From Limnohabitans parvus II-B4 (GTDB lineage Bacteria > Pseudomonadota > Gammaproteobacteria > Burkholderiales > Burkholderiaceae_C): DNA of 64,000 nucleotides. The notes under the pieces were generated by a model. It did no database searches. It was given only the letters and a program-made list of their open reading frames with translations, and was not told where the DNA came from. The stretch covers positions 186,001 through 250,000 of the forward strand of contig NZ_NESN01000002.1 of the NCBI RefSeq assembly GCF_003063455.1, read 5' to 3'. A program made the position numbers and the translations under genes. Of the stretch, positions 8,041 through 13,782 are shown piece after piece; position 1 is the stretch's first letter, and each line of letters begins with the position of its first letter.

Positions 8041-9795
8041 TCAAACCACCGCATTGAACTGCAGCGCCGCCAAGCTGGCGTACAGCCCACCCTTGGCTTG
8101 CAGTTCGGCGTGGGCGCCCTGCTCCATCAGGCGCCCACGCTCGAGCACCCAGATCACATCAGCGCGCTGCACCGTGGCCAGGCGGTGCGCAATGACCAGC
8201 GTGGTGCGGCCGACCATGGCTTTGTCCAGTGCAGCCTGCACCATTTTTTCGCTCTGTGCGTCAAGCGCGCTGGTGGCTTCGTCCAGCAGCAAGAGCGGCG
8301 GGTTTTTCAAAATGGCCCGCGCGATCGCGATGCGTTGGCGCTGCCCACCCGACAAGCGCACACCCCGGTCGCCCAGGTAAGTATCAAAGCCCTCCGGCAG
8401 TTCGCGGATGAACTCTTGCGCATAAGCGGCTTCAGCAGCAGCGTGCACGTCGTCCAGGCTGGCGTCGGGGCGGCCGTAGCGGATGTTCTCGATCACCGTG
8501 CCAGAAAATATCACCGGATCCTGCGGCACGATGGCCATACGCTCGCGCAGGTCATGCAGGTCCATCTGGTCGATGGGCAAGCCGTCCAGCACGATGCGGC
8601 CCGACTGCGGGTCATGAAAGCGCATCAGCAAATCGAACAGCGTGGTCTTGCCTGCGCCGCTTGGGCCCACCACGGCCACGGTCTGCCCCGGGTGGATTTG
8701 ACCTGTCAATTGGTCTAGCGCCCAGGTGTCGGGGCGTGAGGGGTAGTGAAACCGCACCGACTCCAGCTGAAGCGAAGAACCGCCCTGCGGCCAGGGCGCT
8801 TGTTGCGGTTGGGCTGCGATCTTGAGGTTGGACTCGGTGTGCAGCAACTCCATCAGTCGCTCGGTCGCGCCCGCTGCGCGCAGCAAATCGCCATACACCT
8901 CGCCCAGCACTGCAAAGGCGCTGGCCAGCAAGATCACATAAAACACCGTCTCGCCCAGCTGTCCCGCCGTGCTGGTACCCGCCCGCACCGCCAGCGTGCC
9001 CATGTACAGCCCCCACAGCAGCACCGCACTCGATGCCATGATGATGAAGCCCACCAGCACGGCCCGTGCGCGGATGCGGCCCAGTGCGGTGCCCAAAGCT
9101 CGGGCGGTCGAATCGATGAAGCGGCGGGTTTCACGGCCCTCGGCCGTGTAGCTTTGCACCACGCTGATGGCATTCAGCACCTCGGAGGCGATGGCGCTCG
9201 AATCGGCCACCCGGTCCTGGTTGGCCCGAGACAGGCGGCGCACACGCCGGCCCAGGTACACACTGGGGAAGATGACCGCAGCCAAGACCACCACCACCTG
9301 CAGCATGAGCACCGGATTGGTCCAGACCAGCATCACCAACGCACCCGCACCCATGACCAGGTTGCGCAAGCCCATCGAAAACGACGAGCCCACCACGGTC
9401 TGCACCAAAGTGGTGTCGTTGGTCAGGCGCGAGAGCACTTCGCCCGATTGCGTGGTTTCAAAGAATGCCGGGCTTTGTTTCAGCACATGGCCGTACACCG
9501 CATTGCGCAGGTCGCCGGTGATGCGCTCGCCCAGCCAGCTCACGGTGTAGTAACGCCCTGAAGAAAACACCGCCAAAGCCGCTGCCACGCCAAACAACTG
9601 CAAAAAATTGCCCGACAACTGATCGGCCGTGGCCCCGGTGGACAGGCCTTGGTCAATCAACTGGCGCAAGACCCAGGGAAATGCCAGCGTAGTGCCTGCG
9701 GCCAACAGCAAAAACAAGCCCGCCAGGACAAGCGCCCACCGATATGGCTTCAAAAATGGGGCGAGCCCTGTGAGCGATTGAGGAGATGCAGACAT
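8041..9795 (-). CDS. Exporter-type ABC half-transporter (MsbA/ABCB-like)
   Basis: Inner-membrane ABC exporter with fused membrane and ATPase domains, 584 residues from the ATG at 9795. The first ~310 residues form the six-helix type I membrane domain. The ATPase domain has Walker A GPSGAGKTTLF, signature LSGGQRQRIAIARAIL, Walker B LLLLDEATSALD and switch His in VIAHRLATV. It works as a homodimer or with a partner half-transporter. Substrate is unknown; MsbA-like lipid flipping, or export of another amphipathic compound, is possible. I chose the start at MSASPQSL because the upstream in-frame extension to 9903 runs through an obvious terminator hairpin (9843-9872). The gene ends at a shared terminator with the RRM gene. 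Confidence 0.9.
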   Translation of the reverse strand: MSASPQSLTGLAPFLKPYRWALVLAGLFLLLAAGTTLAFPWVLRQLIDQGLSTGATADQLSGNFLQLFGVAAALAVFSSGRYYTVSWLGERITGDLRNAVYGHVLKQSPAFFETTQSGEVLSRLTNDTTLVQTVVGSSFSMGLRNLVMGAGALVMLVWTNPVLMLQVVVVLAAVIFPSVYLGRRVRRLSRANQDRVADSSAIASEVLNAISVVQSYTAEGRETRRFIDSTARALGTALGRIRARAVLVGFIIMASSAVLLWGLYMGTLAVRAGTSTAGQLGETVFYVILLASAFAVLGEVYGDLLRAAGATERLMELLHTESNLKIAAQPQQAPWPQGGSSLQLESVRFHYPSRPDTWALDQLTGQIHPGQTVAVVGPSGAGKTTLFDLLMRFHDPQSGRIVLDGLPIDQMDLHDLRERMAIVPQDPVIFSGTVIENIRYGRPDASLDDVHAAAEAAYAQEFIRELPEGFDTYLGDRGVRLSGGQRQRIAIARAILKNPPLLLLDEATSALDAQSEKMVQAALDKAMVGRTTLVIAHRLATVQRADVIWVLERGRLMEQGAHAELQAKGGLYASLAALQFNAVV

Positions 9796-9842
9796 GTGTA
9801 TACCCAGCAAGCACAGCGTAGGTGCAGTATGTTGACACCAAT

Positions 9843-9872
9843 AAAAAAAGCCCGCCAATGTGCGGGCTTTTT
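9843..9872 (-). terminator. Terminator of the island membrane-protein pair
   Basis: Stem AAAAAAAGCCCGC / GCGGGCTTTTT with a CAATGT loop, 18 bp past the stop of the 89-90-residue membrane protein. Read on the minus strand it ends in seven T. It also marks roughly where the AT-rich island meets GC-rich core DNA. Confidence 0.88.
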
Positions 9873-9889
9873 CGTTTGAGCAATCACTT

Positions 9890-10162
9890 TCATTTTTGCT
9901 CACTCATTACTACCATCCATCCACTGACAATCATCGCAACTGATAGCGGAACTTTTCTCAGAATATTGTATAGACCAACCCAGTCTGTTGGATTCAATGC
10001 CCATTGAATTTTCATCCATTCCAAAGCAGTGACAACAGAAACTGGGGTCCAAATGTTGTACCGCAAATATTCGTAAACTTGCCAGCCAACAACGCAAAAC
10101 CCACCAACAAGCAACGCAAGTGCGGAAATGAACTTTACCAAGTCATCACTATCGGCACTCAT
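9890..10162 (-). CDS. Small two-helix membrane protein, unknown function
   Basis: 90 residues. Two hydrophobic segments are seen, about residues 10-32 (ALALLVGGFCVVGWQVY) and 70-87 (VPLSVAMIVSGWMVVMSE), joined by a Trp-rich loop (NIWTPVSVV, MKIQWALN, TDWVGLY). There is no signal peptide and I recognise no family. The ATG overlaps the stop of the preceding membrane-protein gene by 4 bp (ATGA), so the two are almost certainly translated together and may form one complex. A terminator follows directly. The AT-rich composition differs from the core genome, and the gene lies inside the tRNA-Phe island. It could be a toxin/immunity-like or transport-accessory protein, but nothing in the sequence decides. 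Confidence 0.7.
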   Translation of the reverse strand: MSADSDDLVKFISALALLVGGFCVVGWQVYEYLRYNIWTPVSVVTALEWMKIQWALNPTDWVGLYNILRKVPLSVAMIVSGWMVVMSEQK

Positions 10163-10632
10163 TGCTGTTCATTTCTATTAAAACCTTTAGTGATCCAAGA
10201 TATAACAACACCAACACCATAAACAAACGCTATTAAGAGAGTAGAAATGAAAGCACCCATTCCAATGAACATCAGCCACTTTTCTCTTTCATTACTGTCA
10301 AAACTCTGCTGATAGATTTTTTCAGTGATTGGGCTCTTATCGTCAGAGTACTTACGATGACTATGTATGTGATAGCAAGTGCTTCCATCAGTAGAGTACT
10401 CTGGCTCAATAAGTTTGCTGAACTCGATAGCCATATACGGAGCACACATTGGGTTCTTCATTTCCCTTTCCGTCGCCCACCTCATCTCATATCTGAATGA
10501 ACTTCCTTTGTTGGATTCCGTCAAAGGAAAAATGACAGTGAAGTACAAAAAGCAAACAATGGAGCAGACAAACCAGATTCGCTGCCATCCGTTAGAAGCA
10601 ATCAACCACTCTTTTACTGATTTTCGAGCCAT
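10159..10632 (-). CDS. Two-helix membrane protein with a central loop domain, unknown function
   Basis: 157 residues from the ATG at 10632; a GTG two codons earlier is the alternative. There are two membrane segments: near residues 18-36 (IWFVCSIVCFLYFTVIFPL) and 118-145 (WLMFIGMGAFISTLLIAF). The ~75-residue loop between them is charged and holds two separated cysteines (PMCAPY and STCYHIHS), which could form a disulfide if the loop is periplasmic. No known family is recognised. It is the first gene of a pair that overlaps by 4 bp with the 90-residue membrane protein. Local composition is strongly AT-rich: 21 of 60 bases are G/C in 10201-10260. This points to recent acquisition with the adjacent integrase. 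Confidence 0.7.
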   Translation of the reverse strand: MARKSVKEWLIASNGWQRIWFVCSIVCFLYFTVIFPLTESNKGSSFRYEMRWATEREMKNPMCAPYMAIEFSKLIEPEYSTDGSTCYHIHSHRKYSDDKSPITEKIYQQSFDSNEREKWLMFIGMGAFISTLLIAFVYGVGVVISWITKGFNRNEQQ

Positions 10633-10842
10633 TTTCACTAGACTTTCTTGTATCCCGTAGTGCCAGCCTCATTCAAACATTTTCCGTATTCAGCATTAGC
10701 CGTCATGCGACAGATAGCCAACAATGCTATTGTTGTCACGTAAAATTATTTTATTTGACCGCTTCTTTCTCAGCAGGTGCTCTTTCTTTTAATCCAACTT
10801 CTCTCACTCTTTATTGTGCTGCGATTATTTGAATTATTCCAT

Positions 10843-11538
10843 TCATGGATTTCTTCTCATTGCTTCTTGACCTTCACGAGCAATCTCTTTTCGTCTTTGA
10901 TTATATTCACCCCAAGTTATATTCCCCATATATAAATTCAGACTATTTTTCTCAGACAATGGCTGAACGAAATTTTTGAAATTTTCAGCCTCTCTAATTC
11001 CGTTTGGTCCAGCGGTTCGAATTACCTCATACATTTCTTTGTTGTATGCCAAAATAACTTCTTGTTGCTTTAAAAAAACAATTTTTTGTGCTTCAGTAAT
11101 CTTGGAGTTATCAGCAAGTTGTGCTAACGACATGTCATTGGTATTACAAGCAGTTTTGGAATAGTATTCTCTAAATTCCTGCGACGCACATGCGGCTTTA
11201 ATCTTCTCGACTACTTGTGCCACTTGTTGCTTTACTGAGTTGTTGACTGCTGTTGCTTGAGCAATTTGGCTATCTACAACTTCTTTCCTGCCAAGACTCC
11301 ATCCCTTGGAAGTCATACAAGTGGAAAACACTTGATCGTTCGTGATTTGCTGGTCAATGGCACTTCCGCCGTATCTGTTAACACTTGCCATTCCCAGTCT
11401 TTGCTGTGACTGTTGAACACACGCATACCGATCAACCTCAAACTCTCCTTGCCTGGCTGTTGGCTTGTACCAAAGATTTTGAGCACAACCACTCATAATC
11501 GTCACGATAGCAACAAGTGGGAATATTTTCTTCATCAT
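10843..11538 (-). CDS. Putative lipoprotein, unknown function
   Basis: About 231 residues. The N-terminus MMKKIFPLVAIVTIMSGC is a type II signal peptide with lipobox IMSGC, so the mature protein should start at the cysteine and be anchored to the membrane. The rest is soluble, mostly helical, with cysteines in RYACVQQ, FSTCMTS, AACAS and TACNT. The YACVQQSQ...FSTCMTSKGW pattern resembles small outer-membrane lipoproteins found on mobile elements, but I cannot name a family. The start is placed at 11538, where AGGA lies 5 bases upstream; 11535 and 11544 are alternatives. A promoter is visible at 11565-11592. The DNA is AT-rich (16 of 60 G/C in 11041-11100). The gene is cargo of the tRNA-Phe island. 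Confidence 0.75.
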   Translation of the reverse strand: MMKKIFPLVAIVTIMSGCAQNLWYKPTARQGEFEVDRYACVQQSQQRLGMASVNRYGGSAIDQQITNDQVFSTCMTSKGWSLGRKEVVDSQIAQATAVNNSVKQQVAQVVEKIKAACASQEFREYYSKTACNTNDMSLAQLADNSKITEAQKIVFLKQQEVILAYNKEMYEVIRTAGPNGIREAENFKNFVQPLSEKNSLNLYMGNITWGEYNQRRKEIAREGQEAMRRNP

Positions 11539-11564
11539 CAACATCCTGTAAGTGTCTGTTATCC

Positions 11565-11592
11565 ATCATACACATCTCATTTTTACAATCAA
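11565..11592 (-). promoter_or_regulatory. Candidate promoter of the island lipoprotein gene
   Basis: Minus strand TTGATT (11587-11592), 16-bp spacer, TATGAT (11565-11570). It lies between the integrase stop and the lipoprotein start. Confidence 0.5.
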
Positions 11593-11601
11593 CCTCAAGC
11601 C

Positions 11602-12855
11602 TCAAGCCAATCTGTCCGCCGCCATTGTTGCCGTCAACTTGCTGTAGTGCCTTTCAATCATTACCGCAGAGTTGCCCATCTGTTTAGACAGAGTGTGTAT
11701 GTCAGCCCCACCCTCCAACAGAGCCAGCGTGGCGTAGGTGTGCCGTAGGCTATACAAGGTGCGTGTTTGTCCCGCACCGTCCACCAACAAGCCACTATCT
11801 CGCATCAACTTGCGGAATGTGCCAACAAGACTATGCGGCTGATGACCATCACTAAAGCGGAACAGCAGGTGCGGCACACGCTCTGTGAATGTCGTTTCAA
11901 ACGACAGTTCGCAAATGTCCTTCTGCCTCGCGTGTAGCCTACGCAGCACATCTACTGCCTTGTGCTTGGCAATCAACCAACGCCCGCCGGTTTTGCCATC
12001 TACCCACACTCGCAGATAACGCACACCATCTTTTGTGTGCCACTCCAAGTCCCGCCACCGTATGCCCATTGCCTCCGTACCGTGCCGCATACCCGTGTAA
12101 AGCAACATCTCCACATAGTCACGCAACAGCGGGCGTATCTCGCGTTCTACAGCCAGCCTGCCTTGCTGGCTCCACCCTTCCATAAACGCCAACAACTGCT
12201 CTATCTCTTCTTTGCTGAACGCTGGGCGTGTTTTGCCCTTCTCGCCTTTGCTGGTGAGTTTGGGTACTGGCACACGCTCACTGATGTAGCCACGACTTAC
12301 TGCCGTTTCAATCACACGGCTCCACGCACTTGTGAAGTTGTTGAGTGTTGATGTTTTGGGACGGCGTGTCATTTGCCTATCTCGCCACAGTTCAAACTCC
12401 CGTATGTCCGTGTGCGTCAATGTCTCCAACTGACGCTCCCCAAAGTAAGGCACGAAGTAGCGTTCGATGATGCTTAGATAGTCATTCAACGCCGTCTTCT
12501 TGCCCTTCGCGTCAATCTGCTGCCGCAAGTCAACACAGCAAACGGCGGCAATTTGTGCGACAGAGTGTGTGCGGTGTGCTAAACCCAGCCTTTGTCTGTA
12601 TCTGGCTTCGTCGTATATGTCGCAAGCACGGGCTATGGCGTGTTCTAAAGCCGCTTTGCCAGTCGTCTGTCTTACCCAACTGCCGTCAGCCAAACGGTAG
12701 CGGCACTGATACAGCAGACTGCGGCTGCGTCTGTACAACACAACGTCGCCGTCGCGTAGGTACAGGATGCTGGGTTGTGCTTGGGCAAGGCTGGCGATTG
12801 ACACGCGGAGTTTCGTATCCCGTGTCACTGCCCCTGTATCTGTGCTGTGCGTCAT
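11602..12855 (-). CDS. Tyrosine recombinase / phage-type integrase
   Basis: Site-specific recombinase of the phage-integrase family, 417 residues from the ATG at 12855 (a TTG six codons earlier is possible). N-terminal arm-binding-like region, then a SAM-like core-binding domain (about residues 110-205), then the catalytic domain. Catalytic residues visible are Arg257 in TGMRHG, Arg371 in YSLRHTYA and the nucleophile Tyr404 in ERHYSK. The first His of box II is replaced by Tyr, as in many phage integrases, and Asn stands where the LGH histidine usually is (KQMGNS). The gene starts 116 bp from the 3' end of tRNA-Phe, the classic position of an integrase that uses a tRNA 3' end as attachment site. 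No excisionase gene is recognised. Confidence 0.93.
   Translation of the reverse strand: MTHSTDTGAVTRDTKLRVSIASLAQAQPSILYLRDGDVVLYRRSRSLLYQCRYRLADGSWVRQTTGKAALEHAIARACDIYDEARYRQRLGLAHRTHSVAQIAAVCCVDLRQQIDAKGKKTALNDYLSIIERYFVPYFGERQLETLTHTDIREFELWRDRQMTRRPKTSTLNNFTSAWSRVIETAVSRGYISERVPVPKLTSKGEKGKTRPAFSKEEIEQLLAFMEGWSQQGRLAVEREIRPLLRDYVEMLLYTGMRHGTEAMGIRWRDLEWHTKDGVRYLRVWVDGKTGGRWLIAKHKAVDVLRRLHARQKDICELSFETTFTERVPHLLFRFSDGHQPHSLVGTFRKLMRDSGLLVDGAGQTRTLYSLRHTYATLALLEGGADIHTLSKQMGNSAVMIERHYSKLTATMAADRLA
11890..11906. repeat. Palindrome TGTCGTTT-C-AAACGACA inside the integrase gene
   Basis: 17-bp perfect palindrome with a 1-base centre. Its 15-bp core differs only at the centre from the palindrome at 12905-12919 just upstream of the integrase start. 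It may be a binding site for the integrase or a regulator. Confidence 0.6.
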
Positions 12856-12904
12856 AGGACAAAGCGACAGCAAAGTAAGGGAAAAGTGCCCGCAGCGTAG
12901 GGCT

Positions 12905-12919
12905 GTCGTTTTAAACGAC
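12905..12919. repeat. Palindrome GTCGTTT-T-AAACGAC upstream of the integrase
   Basis: 15-bp perfect palindrome 49 bp before the integrase ATG, nested in a wider inverted repeat GCAGCGT / ACGCTGC that starts near 12892. It is the same half-site as at 11890-11906. Its position fits an operator or attachment-arm site. Confidence 0.6.
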
Positions 12920-12932
12920 GCTGCCCCAAAAG

Positions 12933-12967
12933 AAAAACCGCCGTTCTACAAAGTAAAACGACGGTTT
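12933..12967 (-). terminator. Terminator of tRNA-Phe
   Basis: On the minus strand AAACCGUCGUU pairs with AACGGCGGUUU over 11 bp (one U-G pair) with an 11-nt loop, followed by a T-run. It begins only 4 bp after the tRNA CCA end. Confidence 0.8.
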
Positions 12968-12971
12968 CAAA

Positions 12972-13047
12972 TGGTGGCCTGGGACGGAATCGAACCATCG
13001 ACACGCGGATTTTCAATCCGCTGCTCTACCAACTGAGCTACCGGGCC
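12972..13047 (-). tRNA. tRNA-Phe(GAA)
   Basis: 76 nt with encoded CCA. Cloverleaf: acceptor GGCCCGG/CCAGGCC, D-arm GCTC/GAGC, anticodon stem GCGGA/TCCGC with loop TTGAAAA (anticodon GAA), T-arm GATGG/CCGTC with loop TTCGATT, discriminator A. Position 5 (C) faces position 68 (A), so the acceptor stem has one mismatch. The integrase gene lies directly beyond the 3' end, making this tRNA the likely integration site of the island. Confidence 0.97.
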
Positions 13048-13100
13048 GGAAGCAAAATTATAGCAGAGGAAAAAGATTGTTCTGATGTATCGAACACAAA

Positions 13101-13763
13101 TCAGCCATTGCGTTTGCTGCGAGACAAATCCACGCCCAGTTGTTTGAGCTTTCGGTACAGGTGTGTTCGCTCCAGACCCGTTTTCTCCGCCACTTTGGTC
13201 ATGGAGCCAGCTTCATGGGCCAGGTGGAATTCAAAGTAGGCTTTCTCGAAGGCATCGCGGGCCTCTCGCAAAGGTCGATCCAAATCAAAACTTTGCTGAA
13301 CCTCCAACACAGCGCTGGCTATATCGTTGCCAACCAAAGCGGCTGGCATCACGCTGGTGACTTGCGTGGCCATCAAAGAGCTCACCGCCTGTTTGACTTG
13401 GTCTCTGGCCAAACCCTGCTCAACGGCTTTGAGCAGTTTTTGCAAGGTGATGGGTTTTTCCAGAAAGGCTTGAGCACCGATCTTGACCGCCTCCACCGCC
13501 GTATCGATGGTCGCGTGGCCGCTCATCATGATCACGGGCATGTTGAGCAAGCCTGCGGTCGCCCATTCTTTCAAGAGGCTCACACCATCGGTGTCCGGCA
13601 TCCAGATGTCGAGCAGCACCAGGTCGGGGCGCATGCGCATGCGTGCTTCGCGCGCCCTGGCGGCATTTTCGGCAAGCTCAACTTGATGCCCTTCATCGAA
13701 CAGGATTTCAGAGAGCAGATCACGGATCCCAAGCTCATCGTCAACGACCAAAATATTTGCCAT
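13101..13763 (-). CDS. ntrX: NtrX-like response regulator lacking the sigma-54 ATPase domain
   Basis: Response regulator partner of the NtrY-like kinase gene 19 bp upstream. The receiver domain (residues 1-120) has the acidic pair DD at 8-9, phospho-acceptor Asp52 in LVLLDIWMPD, Thr/Ser switch in MMSGHAT and Lys in LEKPIT. A Fis-type helix-turn-helix forms the C-terminus (VAEKTGLERTHLYRKLKQLG). At 220 residues it is about half of a full NtrX: the central AAA+ domain with the GAFTGA loop is absent, so it cannot activate sigma-54 polymerase by the standard mechanism. It may act as a repressor or conventional regulator of nitrogen, redox or envelope functions. The gene symbol is by similarity of receiver, HTH and context only. 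Confidence 0.85.
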   Translation of the reverse strand: MANILVVDDELGIRDLLSEILFDEGHQVELAENAARAREARMRMRPDLVLLDIWMPDTDGVSLLKEWATAGLLNMPVIMMSGHATIDTAVEAVKIGAQAFLEKPITLQKLLKAVEQGLARDQVKQAVSSLMATQVTSVMPAALVGNDIASAVLEVQQSFDLDRPLREARDAFEKAYFEFHLAHEAGSMTKVAEKTGLERTHLYRKLKQLGVDLSRSKRNG

Positions 13764-13782
13764 ATTGTCTGCGTGTCTCTGT

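Noticed and set aside
9796..9903. N-terminal 36-residue extension of the ABC transporter frame.
   Set aside because: It would place a strong terminator hairpin inside the coding region and adds residues unlike the family.
9796..10842. Second copy of the tRNA-Phe 3' end as distal attachment site of the island.
   Set aside because: No stretch resembling the tRNA T-arm and acceptor end was found by reading this region; the boundary remains undefined.
12892..12925. Wider inverted repeat GCAGCGT/ACGCTGC as an intrinsic terminator.
   Set aside because: It has no T-run on either strand and surrounds the shorter palindrome, so a binding site is more likely.
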